64,000 bases of DNA from Paraburkholderia nodosa DSM 21604 (lineage in GTDB: Bacteria > Pseudomonadota > Gammaproteobacteria > Burkholderiales > Burkholderiaceae): the NCBI RefSeq assembly GCF_000519185.1, contig NZ_JAFA01000009.1:503-64502 (forward strand). The letters run 5' to 3'. Made by a program: the position numbers and the translations under genes. Position 1 is the stretch's first letter. Every line of letters begins with the position of its first letter. Below are positions 36,508-45,151 of the stretch, piece by piece. Under the pieces are notes generated by a model. The model was given only the letters and a program-made list of their open reading frames with translations. It ran no database searches and was not told where the DNA came from.

Positions 36508-36753
36508 ATGCTCACGGCCGCCGTCTTCGCAAGCCGCATCATTCGCCGCTGGGGCTTCTGGTGGGTCATTCTGGGCGGATGGCTCGCCAACCGCTTCGGC
36601 TATCCGGTGGCGTTCCTCGCTCCTGGCAGCCTCGCTATCGTCGCGCTGGCCATGTGGATCGCGCAGGGCGCGACCATACGCCGCTCGTGCGACACGCGCC
36701 GCGACGAACTGGAACCACTGGCCGACGTCGATACATCGGCGCTGTTTCACTGA
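36508..36753 (+). pseudogene. C-terminal remnant of an MFS transporter
   Basis: An open frame of 81 codons reads like the last helix and tail of a major facilitator transporter (GGWLANRFGYPVAFLAPGS, then a hydrophobic helix and a short charged tail), but the other helices are absent and no ribosome site precedes it. The rest of 36330-36838 holds only the sufB promoter region. I read it as a decayed gene end. Confidence 0.5.
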
Positions 36754-36838
36754 TGACGATGGCCGCAAGCGCACAGTTGCGGGCATGCGATTCGCGACAT
36801 CTTGCAGGGACATGACGACGAAGACCCACGGAGAAGCC

Positions 36839-37093
36839 ATGAAGCCACCCCATGTTCTTGTCTGGGGCGCGATCGCCTGTGCGGTGCTCGCCGCCGCCCC
36901 GCTGTCAGCCAGCGCGCAGGCTCAAACGCCTGTTCATCCCCCTGCGCCGCCGATGGTGAAGCCGCCGGCAGCCGTGCCAGGTACGGCAAGCCAATCCAAC
37001 CCCGACAACATGCCTGTGAAGAAGCCCAAGGGGCCCGCCACCCACGACAAGATGATGCGCAGCGACCCCGCCAGTGACGCGCAGGCCAAATAG
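36839..37093 (+). CDS. Small exported Pro-rich protein
   Basis: An 84-residue protein with a signal peptide (VWGAIACAVLAAAPLSASA) and a hydrophilic mature part rich in Pro, Lys and Met (VHPPAPPMVKPPAAVPG; KPKGPATHDKMMRSDP). The start has GGAG 5 bases upstream. Such short proline-rich periplasmic proteins are frequent in Burkholderia and have no known function. The gene is isolated. Confidence 0.65.
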   Translation: MKPPHVLVWGAIACAVLAAAPLSASAQAQTPVHPPAPPMVKPPAAVPGTASQSNPDNMPVKKPKGPATHDKMMRSDPASDAQAK

Positions 37094-37162
37094 CGCAAAA
37101 AGAGCTCACCGTTGGCCGCGCCAGGCGCTACCCTTTAACGAAGGAACTCACGGAGGAACAGG

Positions 37163-37423
37163 ATGAGAATCGAATTCACGAGTCGCCGTCACGCCGTCGC
37201 TGCCGCACGCGTAGCGTTCGAAGCCAACGTGGACAACCGCCCGGTATGGTGCAGCGTATCGCTCGACGCGCTGAACGACCGCTTCGGCAACACCGGCACA
37301 TCGGCGCATGCGCTATTGAGCGCGTTCGAGGCGAACCGCCCGAGTATCGAACTGGCCGCGCGGCACGCGCTGGAGAAAAACGGGGGCCAGTCCGTGGAAC
37401 TCGAAACGCGCGATCTGGAGTAA
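37163..37423 (+). CDS. DUF1488-like small protein
   Basis: An 86-residue protein with the pattern of DUF1488: an N-terminal strand with F.S....., VDNRPVWCSVSLDALNDRFG in the middle and a helical C-terminus. The family has no known function. GGAGG lies 6 bases before the ATG, giving a clear translation start. It is monocistronic as far as I can see. Confidence 0.75.
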   Translation: MRIEFTSRRHAVAAARVAFEANVDNRPVWCSVSLDALNDRFGNTGTSAHALLSAFEANRPSIELAARHALEKNGGQSVELETRDLE

Positions 37424-37772
37424 TCGCGCCGACACAAGCGCAATCGAATTCGCAACAGGGTTCGAATCGTCAGCCGAGTCGGTCTGCTCCCGGCAGGCCT
37501 CGATACTTCCCCAAAGAACGGAACAGCGCTCGCCAGAGTGCCAGTTCCGCCAGTCGAAGTGTCCACAATGACTGGCATCCGTACACACCCGCCCGGTTCA
37601 ATTGCGCATCGCGATCGGCTAATCTTTTCTTGCGTCCGCGACCAGCGCCACCCTTTCGTGTGCGTCGCGTTGTTCCCCCCGGCGCTTGCCGCGGAACGCA
37701 CCCTGCCAGCCACACTACGCTTGAACCCCGTTCGCCTCGACGCGACGGCCCGGACGTGACAAGGAGGCAGAC
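37424..37772. other. Stretch without a recognisable gene
   Basis: About 350 bases hold several overlapping open frames on both strands, none with a ribosome site or a recognised domain. The only clear signal is the AAGGAGG site at 37761-37767 that belongs to the next small gene. A decayed gene on the minus strand is possible but not demonstrable. Confidence 0.4.
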
Positions 37773-37928
37773 ATGGACGCATTACAGTGGGGAACCGCCA
37801 TTGGCGTCATGGTATTGGTGATTGCGGCCACGGCCGTGATCGCACACTATCGACGCGAACGACGCCGCGCAAGCCTGTTGCGCAACCTCCACCACCACAA
37901 CGGCATCCGCTCTTCGCACCTGCGCTAG
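37773..37928 (+). CDS. 51-residue single-helix membrane protein
   Basis: An ATG with an ideal ribosome site (AAGGAGG, 5 bases upstream) opens a 51-codon frame. The product has a short N-terminus (MDALQWGTA), one transmembrane helix (IGVMVLVIAATAVIAHY) and a basic tail (RRERRRASLLRN) ending in HHH. Positive-inside charge predicts a cytoplasmic C-terminus. It is unknown and too short for a family call, but the strong start signal makes it likely real. Confidence 0.6.
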   Translation: MDALQWGTAIGVMVLVIAATAVIAHYRRERRRASLLRNLHHHNGIRSSHLR

Positions 37929-38137
37929 CCAGCCGCGCGCCATGCGCGATGCGCGCACGTCGCGAGCATCGCGCGCAAGCGTCCGATATCGGCGGGCTTC
38001 GCGAGATGCGCATGGAATCCGGCCGCCAGCGCCGCCGCGCGGTCGCTGTTCGAAACATGCCCGCTCAGCGCGACCAGCATCACGTTGGCGTGATCCGGTA
38101 CGGCGCGCAGGCGCTCCGCCAGTTCGTAGCCGTTCAC
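37925..38137 (-). pseudogene. C-terminal fragment of a response-regulator receiver domain
   Basis: The minus strand encodes the last half of a receiver domain: NGYELAERLRAVPDHANVML, ALSGHVSNSDR and the conserved Lys in HLAKPADIGRL. The first half, including the acidic pocket and the phosphorylated Asp, is missing, and the sequence before it is unrelated. It probably is the remnant of a hybrid kinase or response regulator, cut at about 38137. Confidence 0.6.
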
Positions 38138-38271
38138 GGCCGGCAAAAACGTTGAATGCCGCACGGTGTTCGAAATGACAGCATTTCGGACAGGAGCGCG
38201 CCGCACGCCGTAGCGTGAATTACGTGAAATACCGCGGACGAAAAAAGCGGGAACGGTGACAGACGAGTGAC

Positions 38272-38298
38272 AAAAAAACGCCCGGAACCCCGGGCGTT
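38272..38298 (-). terminator. Intrinsic terminator of the radical SAM gene
   Basis: A 9-bp stem (AACGCCCGG with CCGGGCGTT, loop of 4) is followed on the minus strand by seven T residues (complement of 38272-38278). It begins 21 bases after the stop of the HpnJ-like gene. Confidence 0.9.
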
Positions 38299-38319
38299 GT
38301 CTTTGGAGCGGACGCTGCT

Positions 38320-39741
38320 TCAGACCTTGCGCGCCCGGAGATATTTGAAGAACTCTGCGCCCTCCTGCAGGCGCCGCTTCATCATTTCCCAGCTCACCAG
38401 CATCTCGCGGACGATTTCCCAGATCTTCGACGGCCGGAAATAAAAGCGCTTGTAGAACTCCTCGACGCCGAGGTAGATCTCTTCGCGCGACAGGTGCGGA
38501 TAGCCGATCGTCGAGGCCTGGGTGCCGGCCGAATTGATGAGCGTGATGACCTTGGTATCGTTCAGCCAGCCATTTTCGACCGCCTGCTTATGAAGCACGG
38601 TGCCGGGATAAGGCGCGGCGAGCGAGACCTGAATGGTATGGGGATTGATCTCTTTCGCGTACTGAATGGTCTTCTGGATCGTTTCGTGCGTCTCGCCCGG
38701 CAGGCCGAGGATGAAGGTCCCGTGAATCTTGATGCCGAGCTTGCGGCAATCCTCGCTGAACTGGCGCGCGAAGTCCGTGCGCACGCCCTTTTTGACGTTC
38801 ACGAGAATCTGGTCGTCGCCGGATTCGAAGCCCACGAGCAACAGGCGCAAACCGTTGTCCTTCATCACCTTGAGTGTCGAGTACGGCACGTTCGCCTTGG
38901 CATTGCACGACCACGTCACGCCTAGCTTGCCAAGCCCGCGCGCGATCTCTTCGGCGCGCGGCCTGAGATCCGTGAACGTGTCGTCGTCGAACATGATCTC
39001 CTTGATTTCGGGCATGTTGTCGCGAATCCATTTCACCTCTTCCAGCACGTGCTCGACCGAGCGCGTGCGATAACGATGGCCCCCCACCGTATGCGGCCAC
39101 AGGCAGAACGTGCAGCGGGACTTGCAGCCGCGCCCCGTGTAGAGCGAGAGATAAGGATGCTTGAGATAGCCGCTGAAATAATGCTCGGACGTGAGGTCGC
39201 GCTTGTAGATCGGCGAGACGAAGGGAAGCTGATCCATGTCTTCGAGTATCGGCCGGGCGTCGTTGTGCATGATGCCGCCGTCGGGCAGACGATAGCTCAG
39301 GCCGAGGATCGATTCGAACGGGCGACCCTGGGAGATCTCGAGACAGGTGAAATCGAATTCCTCCCGGCACACGAAATCGAGCGCGTCGCTCGCGCTCAGC
39401 GAACCTTGAGGATCGACCGCCACCTTGGCGCCGATCATGCCGATGAGGATCGTGCTCTTGTGCCGCTTCAGGTGCTCGCAGAACTGAATGTCGCTCTGGA
39501 ACGAAGGCGAACTCGTGTGAATGATAACCAGCTCGTATTCCTGAGCAATATTCAGGGTCGCTTCGAGCGTCAGGTCGTCTGCGGGGGCATCCACCACGCG
39601 GCTGCCTTCGACCAGCGCGGCGGGCTGAACGAGCCACGTGGGATACCAGAACGAGCGGATTTCGCGCTTCGTTTGAAAGCGCGAGCCCGCGCCGCCATCG
39701 AAGCCTTCATAGGAAGGTGCCTGCAGAAACAGCGTTTTCAT
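38320..39741 (-). CDS. hpnJ: B12-binding radical SAM protein, HpnJ-like (hopanoid biosynthesis)
   Basis: A 473-residue radical SAM enzyme with an N-terminal cobalamin-binding-type domain (about 5-150) and a radical SAM core whose 4Fe-4S ligands are in CKSRCTFC (near 208-215). The N-terminus MKTLFLQAP, GGAGSRFQ and WYPTWL match, from memory, hopanoid biosynthesis protein HpnJ, which acts on the side-chain cyclitol of composite hopanoids. Its length fits HpnJ. GAGG lies before the ATG and a clean terminator follows, so it is a one-gene unit. No other hpn gene is in the window. Related B12 radical SAM enzymes cannot be fully excluded. Confidence 0.8.
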   Translation of the reverse strand: MKTLFLQAPSYEGFDGGAGSRFQTKREIRSFWYPTWLVQPAALVEGSRVVDAPADDLTLEATLNIAQEYELVIIHTSSPSFQSDIQFCEHLKRHKSTILIGMIGAKVAVDPQGSLSASDALDFVCREEFDFTCLEISQGRPFESILGLSYRLPDGGIMHNDARPILEDMDQLPFVSPIYKRDLTSEHYFSGYLKHPYLSLYTGRGCKSRCTFCLWPHTVGGHRYRTRSVEHVLEEVKWIRDNMPEIKEIMFDDDTFTDLRPRAEEIARGLGKLGVTWSCNAKANVPYSTLKVMKDNGLRLLLVGFESGDDQILVNVKKGVRTDFARQFSEDCRKLGIKIHGTFILGLPGETHETIQKTIQYAKEINPHTIQVSLAAPYPGTVLHKQAVENGWLNDTKVITLINSAGTQASTIGYPHLSREEIYLGVEEFYKRFYFRPSKIWEIVREMLVSWEMMKRRLQEGAEFFKYLRARKV

Positions 39742-40020
39742 GAATGCCCTCGGAGAAAAATCGTGAATTTGTCTCGAAGCCTACAAAAACATGACACTTT
39801 GGCTGGATGGCGGCTTTGCCCGGGTCAAGAATACTACGACTTGCTGCCGCGGCACGTCGAATAAACGTCTGTACCGCTTATCGAAACCCCCACTTAACAA
39901 GGCCGCCGCCGGATGAACACCGCAGCACACCGCATTCGTCGGCATGAGCGATGCTTTCTGTACTATATTTTTCTGGCATCCGCAGCAGCATTCACAGCGC
40001 TCCAGATCAGGAGGCGATGT

Positions 40021-40377
40021 ATGTCGCGATATCACGACATGCCGGAAGGCGTGCCGGTTGGCAATGGCCACCGTATCAGCCCAGCGGACTTTCTGCTGAT
40101 GGCAGGCTTTCTCGCCTACCGCGCCCCGCTCGCGTCGCTCGACGCCCGCGCGGCGGCCCGGCGTATCCTCGATGCGGTGCTCAGTGCGGCGGCCGCGCAT
40201 GGGTTCGCGGATTCGGCAGCGCTCGAATCCTTGATGGCGAGCGCCGAAAAGTCGGCAGACGTGCGCAGTCTCGCGGAGCAAGCCAGCGCTGCCGTTGGTG
40301 ACACGTTCACTTACATGCAGGTGATTCGCGGCGCGGGCGTCGCGCTGGAAGCGGACGCTTATACGCTGGTCACTTGA
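40021..40377 (+). CDS. Hypothetical helical protein, 118 residues
   Basis: The ATG at 40021 lies 6 bases after GGAGG. The product is Ala-rich and predicted mostly helical (FLLMAGFLAYRAPLASLDA; ALESLMASAEKSADVRSLA), with no signal peptide or cysteine. A longer frame from 39913 has no ribosome site. I recognise no family. Its last 8 bases overlap the 3' end of the converging resolvase-like gene. Confidence 0.55.
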   Translation: MSRYHDMPEGVPVGNGHRISPADFLLMAGFLAYRAPLASLDARAAARRILDAVLSAAAAHGFADSAALESLMASAEKSADVRSLAEQASAAVGDTFTYMQVIRGAGVALEADAYTLVT

Positions 40378-40963
40378 GACCGGGCGTTCCCGCGGCAGCG
40401 CGTATGCGCAGGACCGTCTGCCGCGACGTGCCGAAGCGCCGCGCCACTTCGCTCACCGAGAGCCCGCTGCCCAGCGAACTCATCACGCGCGCGCGGTCGT
40501 GCGCCGAAAGCGAGGCGGGCCTGCCCGTAGGGCGCCCGCTGCGCTGCGCGGCCTTCAGGCCGTTGCGGCTGCGTTCGCCGCGCGTCGCCGCCTCCATGCG
40601 CACCACCGCGCGCAGCATCTTCACCGCTTGCGGCTCGGGGCGCCCCGCGAGATCGACGCCGCCCAGTTCGACACAGCGCACGCCAATCTTCCCCTTGCGG
40701 CAATTGAGCAGCGTGGCGAGCACGTCGCGCGCGTTGCAGCCCAGGGCGGAAAGCTGCAAAACCACGAGTTCGTCCTCGGGATCGATGCGTCCGAGCAGCC
40801 TCGTCAACGCGGGGCGCTCGGCGGCGGCCACATAGGGCGCCACCGTCTCCACCGCCACACGGTTGAGCGCCACCGTGTAGCCCGCCTTGTCGAGCTGGAT
40901 CAGCTCCCGCTCGGGAACCTCGCTGTTGCCTGCACCGTTGATGTAGAAAAAGGTCCGTTGCAC
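40370..40963 (-). CDS. Resolvase-like protein lacking the catalytic serine
   Basis: A 197-residue protein with the fold pattern of small serine resolvases: an N-terminal catalytic-like domain (about 1-135, with DPEDELVVLQLSALGCNARD and GVRCVELGGVDL) and a C-terminal helix-turn-helix (about 150-195, LSVSEVARRFGTSRQTVLR) after GRPTGRP. In active resolvases the N-terminus reads YxRVS and the motif LDRLGR; here these are FYINGAG and LSALGCN, so the nucleophile and key arginines are gone. It may be a DNA-binding regulator. The GTG start has GGGAG 6 bases upstream. No inverted repeats or transposon partner are seen. Confidence 0.75.
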   Translation of the reverse strand: MQRTFFYINGAGNSEVPERELIQLDKAGYTVALNRVAVETVAPYVAAAERPALTRLLGRIDPEDELVVLQLSALGCNARDVLATLLNCRKGKIGVRCVELGGVDLAGRPEPQAVKMLRAVVRMEAATRGERSRNGLKAAQRSGRPTGRPASLSAHDRARVMSSLGSGLSVSEVARRFGTSRQTVLRIRAAAGTPGLK

Positions 40964-40997
40964 ACGTGGCTCCCGTACTCGCCCAGCGGCTCGCGAA

Positions 40998-43900
40998 CTA
41001 GCGTCGCAAGCGCGCGAAAGTCGCCAGCAGGTCTTCGAGCAGCACCGGCTTCTTGAGGTGCGCGTCGAAGCCCGCCTGTTCGGACTGCTCCACATCGGCC
41101 TCCTGGCCAAAGCCGCTCAGCGCGATGCAGATCACCGATTCGAGCGCGGGCTGCGCACGCAGCTTGCCAATGAACTCGCACCCGTCCATGCCCGGCATGC
41201 CGAGATCGGAGAGCACGAGATCCGGCGCGTTGCCGTTGAGCAGCGTAAGCGCTTCCTCGCCGCTCGTGGCCGTCTGCACGTCCGCGCCCTCGCCTTCCAG
41301 CAGCAGCTTGAACGTTTCGACCGTGGTGGCGTCGTCGTCGACCATCAGGATATGGAGCCCTTGCAGCGACGCCATGGCCGCGCCGTCGCGGCTGTCCGCA
41401 TGCGCGAACGAACGATGCATCGGCAGTGCAACCGTGAACGTCGCGCCGCGCCCCAGGCCTTGCGACTCCGCGCGCACGCTGCCGCCGTGGATCGTCACGA
41501 GTTCCCGCACGAGCGCGAGGCCAATGCCGAGACCCGAGCGCCGCGCGGCGGACTGGCGGCTCTGCTTGTACATGTCGAAGATTTGCGGCAGGAGCGCCGG
41601 CTCGATGCCGGTGCCGGTGTCCGCCACGCGCAGCACGGCTTCGTCGCCGCTGACCTCCAGCGAGACATTCACCGAACCGCGGTTGGTGAACTTCATCGCA
41701 TTGCTGATGAGGTTCCAGACAATCTGCTCGATGCGCGTGAAATCGGCGTTCAGGATCACCGGTGTCTCAGTGATCGAAACGTTCAGCGCAATGCCGCGCT
41801 GCTGCGCGTCGAACTGCACGGCGTTGCAAACGCGCTGCACGATCTCGCGCATGTCCACCGCCGATCGCATGACCGAGAGCTTGCCGGTGCGCACGCGCGA
41901 AATATCCAGCAGGTCGTCGATGATCTGCGCCTGGCCGACCACGGTGCGCCGGATCGTGTCCGCGGCGCGCGTGAGGTTCAGGCTCTGGCGCGTTTCCGGC
42001 GCCCGCGCAATGAGTTCGGCGCTCGCCGAGATCAGGTTGAGCGGATGCTTGAGTTCGTGCGACACCACGGCGAGAAACTCGTCCTGGCGCCGCTGCCCGT
42101 CGCGCTCGCCGGCGTCGCGCACCTGTTCGAGCGTGGTGTCGCGCACGTCCGCGTCCGCGGGCACGAGTTCGCCCAGGTCGCGCGCGATCTTGGCAAAGCC
42201 GCTCACACCGGCTTCATCGAGGCGCGAAAGCACGCCGCTCGCGAAAAAGCGCGTGCCGTCCTTGCGCAGGTGCCAGCGTTCCTCGTCGGTGCGGCCATGC
42301 TGGCGCGCCAGCGCGAACTCGCGGTCGGCGACCTTGTTCACGCGGTCTTCTTCGGTCGAAAGCAAATGGGCGGACTGGCCGATCATTTCGGCCTCCGTAT
42401 AACCGAAAATGCGTTCCGCGCCCGCGTTCCAGCTCGTGACGAAACCTTCGTCGTCGAACGTGATGATCGCGTAGTCCCTGGTGCCCTCGGCGACGATGCG
42501 CATGCGCCGCTCGCCTTCGCGCAACAGGTCTTCGGCCTGACGGCGCCCGGTGATGTCGATGAACGAGAGCACCGCGCCGTCGATGCGGTCTTCGGTCGTG
42601 CGGTACGGCACGAAGCGCGCGAGATACCAGCACCCGTCGTTGCTCTTCAGCTCGCGCTCGATCAGGCGCAGCGAGTCGAAGGCTTCGGCGGCGTCGTCGG
42701 CGAGCTTGTCGTATTCGAGCCGGTGCGTGATGTCGAGCAGCGAGCGGCCGATATCCGAGGGAATGATGCTGAAGACGTCGGTCGCGCGCGGCGTGTAGCG
42801 CTTGATGCAGATGTTGCGGTCCACGAAGATCGTGCCGATGTCGTTCGCCGCGATCAGGTTCTGCAAGTCGTCGTTGATCTTGCTGGTCTCTTCGACCTTC
42901 GACTTCAGCTCCGCGTTGACCGTGGTGAGCTCCTCGTTGATCGACTGCAGCTCTTCCTTGCTGGTTTCGAGTTCCTCGGTCGCCGAGCGCAGTTCCTCGT
43001 TGATCGCCTGCAGTTCCTCGTTGGACGCCTTCAGTTCTTCCGTCGAGGTTTCCGACTGCTCGATGGTCGACTGCAACTGCTCCTTCGTGCGCTGCAGTTC
43101 GCGTTCGAGCTGCGTGATGATCGGGTCCTTCTGCACGTCCACGCAAGCCGTTTCCGCCCCGCTCATACTGTCTTCGACTTCGTCGAAGAGCACCAGCACG
43201 AAGTCGGCGTTGGCCTCGAGGTCGTGCACGGGCCGCGCCGTCATGTTGACGAAATACGAGCGCCCGTCGCGCTCCAGACGCACGCGCCGCGCCTCGACGC
43301 TGCGGTTCGCGTGCAGCGCCTGGTAGATCGCGGTGCGCAGTTCGAGCCGCAATTCCGGGCGCACGGCGGCGACGATGTTGTGCGAAGGCTCGCCGCCCGA
43401 ATACTGCAGGAAGCGGCCCGCGCGGTCGGACAGATGCACGATTTCCGAATCGCGGCTCACCAGTACGCTAGGCGGCGCGTACTGCTCGACGAGGCGCTGG
43501 TGCAGGTCGCCGAACGAAAAGCGGCGGCGCCCCGGCGGCTGCACGGTCGCGACCACGGGCCGCGCGTTCATCGTGCCGGAAATCGCCACGGGCGCGGGCG
43601 TGTCGCCGCGCACCGCCATGTTCGCGCGGTAAATGCGGCTGCGCTTGTCCACCACGGTGAACATCGAACTCACGCTGTCCGCCGACTCGGAGCTGCCGAG
43701 GAACAGCACGCCGCCCGGGCGCAGCGCGAAGTGGAACATCTTGAGGATTTCGATCTGCGCTTCGCGATCCAGATAGATCAGCAGGTTGCGGCAGCAGATC
43801 AGGTCGAGGCGCGAGAACGGCGGATCGCTCAGGACGTTGTGATGCGCGAACAGCATGTGCTCGCGCAGCTCCTTCTTTACGCGATAATGCGCGGCGTCCC

Positions 43901-45077
43901 TGGAGAAGAACTGGCGCACGCGTGAAGGCGTGACGTCGGCGAGGATCGAGTCGGGAAAGAGGCCCGTGCGCGCGAACGAAATCGCGCGTTCGTCGATGTC
44001 GGTTGCGAAGACCTGGAACGAGATGCCTTCCGTCGACTTGAGCGAACGCTCCTGGAGCAGCATCGCCAGCGAATAGGCCTCCTCGCCCGTGGCGCAGCCC
44101 ACCGACCACACGCGGATACGGTCCTGATCGCCCCGCCCTTCGAATAGCTGCGGCAGGACTTCGCGCTCGAGCACCTCGAACGCTTCCTTGTCGCGGAAGA
44201 AGTTGGTGACGCTGATGAGCATGTCCTGCAGCAGCGCCTGGGTTTCCTCGGGATGCAGATGCAGATGGTCGCGATACGCCTGGAGGTCGGTGATGCCGTT
44301 GACCTGCAAGCGCCGTTCGATGCGGCGCAGGACCGTGGCGCGCTTGTAGTGGCGGAAATCGTGCGCCGTGCGCGTGCGCAGGATGATCATGATCTCGCGC
44401 AGCGCCCGCTCGGCCGCCTCGTTGACATGCTCTTCGCGCTGCTCCTCGCTTTCCGCGACGGGCAGTTGAATTTCCTTCGTCGTCGACCAGAGGTCCAGCA
44501 GCCGCTGCGGCATCTCCGCCGCGGTGGTGACGAAATCGACCATGCCGGTGGCGATGGCGCTGCGCGGCATGCTGTCGTATTCCGCCTCCGAGGGATCCTG
44601 GGCAAATGTGATGCCGCCCATTTCCTTGACGCGCGAGAGGCCGGCGGAGCCGTCCGAGCCCGCGCCCGAGAGCACGATGCCGATGGCGCGCTCGCGATGC
44701 GTTTCGGCGAGCGTGCGGAAGAACACGTCGATCGCCGCGCGGCGGCCCTCCTGGGGCTGACTGGGGGAAACGCGCAGATAGCCGTCCACCATCGCCAGAT
44801 CGAGCGACGGTGTGATGACGTACACATGGTCATGCTCGATGGGCGTCGGGCTCGTCACCTCCACCACGGGCATGCCGGTCGCCTTGCGCAGCAGCGCGGC
44901 CAGACTGCTTTCGTGGTCGGGCGCGAGATGCACGACCACCACGAACGCCATTGAGGTACGGGAAGGCAGGGATTCGAAGAAGGCCAGCAGCGCGCTAAGG
45001 CCGCCTGCCGATGCGCCGATGCCGACGATCGGATAATTGGTCTGGCTGCGGGGCATAAGGCCACGTCGTTTCGGCAT
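40998..45077 (-). CDS. CheB-CheR-PAS-histidine kinase-receiver hybrid protein
   Basis: A 1359-residue multidomain signalling protein. It begins with a CheB methylesterase domain (about 15-200; catalytic Ser in GASAGG, His in VVHLAP, Asp in SGAGSDGSAG), then a CheR methyltransferase (about 225-480; SAM loop SVGCATGEEAY), a coiled coil of heptad Glu/Leu repeats (about 645-730), PAS domains, a HisKA/HATPase kinase (phosphorylated His in SHELKHPLNL) and a C-terminal receiver (DLVLSDLGMPGMDG, conserved Lys in LKKPV). Such fusions act in alternative chemosensory or stress-response pathways. It is followed by a second stand-alone CheB upstream at 45152. Start at 45077 is chosen over 45056 for its AGGA site. 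Confidence 0.93.
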   Translation of the reverse strand: MPKRRGLMPRSQTNYPIVGIGASAGGLSALLAFFESLPSRTSMAFVVVVHLAPDHESSLAALLRKATGMPVVEVTSPTPIEHDHVYVITPSLDLAMVDGYLRVSPSQPQEGRRAAIDVFFRTLAETHRERAIGIVLSGAGSDGSAGLSRVKEMGGITFAQDPSEAEYDSMPRSAIATGMVDFVTTAAEMPQRLLDLWSTTKEIQLPVAESEEQREEHVNEAAERALREIMIILRTRTAHDFRHYKRATVLRRIERRLQVNGITDLQAYRDHLHLHPEETQALLQDMLISVTNFFRDKEAFEVLEREVLPQLFEGRGDQDRIRVWSVGCATGEEAYSLAMLLQERSLKSTEGISFQVFATDIDERAISFARTGLFPDSILADVTPSRVRQFFSRDAAHYRVKKELREHMLFAHHNVLSDPPFSRLDLICCRNLLIYLDREAQIEILKMFHFALRPGGVLFLGSSESADSVSSMFTVVDKRSRIYRANMAVRGDTPAPVAISGTMNARPVVATVQPPGRRRFSFGDLHQRLVEQYAPPSVLVSRDSEIVHLSDRAGRFLQYSGGEPSHNIVAAVRPELRLELRTAIYQALHANRSVEARRVRLERDGRSYFVNMTARPVHDLEANADFVLVLFDEVEDSMSGAETACVDVQKDPIITQLERELQRTKEQLQSTIEQSETSTEELKASNEELQAINEELRSATEELETSKEELQSINEELTTVNAELKSKVEETSKINDDLQNLIAANDIGTIFVDRNICIKRYTPRATDVFSIIPSDIGRSLLDITHRLEYDKLADDAAEAFDSLRLIERELKSNDGCWYLARFVPYRTTEDRIDGAVLSFIDITGRRQAEDLLREGERRMRIVAEGTRDYAIITFDDEGFVTSWNAGAERIFGYTEAEMIGQSAHLLSTEEDRVNKVADREFALARQHGRTDEERWHLRKDGTRFFASGVLSRLDEAGVSGFAKIARDLGELVPADADVRDTTLEQVRDAGERDGQRRQDEFLAVVSHELKHPLNLISASAELIARAPETRQSLNLTRAADTIRRTVVGQAQIIDDLLDISRVRTGKLSVMRSAVDMREIVQRVCNAVQFDAQQRGIALNVSITETPVILNADFTRIEQIVWNLISNAMKFTNRGSVNVSLEVSGDEAVLRVADTGTGIEPALLPQIFDMYKQSRQSAARRSGLGIGLALVRELVTIHGGSVRAESQGLGRGATFTVALPMHRSFAHADSRDGAAMASLQGLHILMVDDDATTVETFKLLLEGEGADVQTATSGEEALTLLNGNAPDLVLSDLGMPGMDGCEFIGKLRAQPALESVICIALSGFGQEADVEQSEQAGFDAHLKKPVLLEDLLATFARLRR

Positions 45078-45151
45078 GGTTGCCAGGTCCTGAAGTGGGA
45101 ATCAATCGCGTTCGCACTCTCGAACCCCGTCGGCAGCGCGCCGCGCCGACA

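Noticed and set aside
40370..40963. A transposon or integron around the resolvase-like gene
   Set aside because: No terminal inverted repeats, transposase or composition shift are seen, and the catalytic residues are missing.
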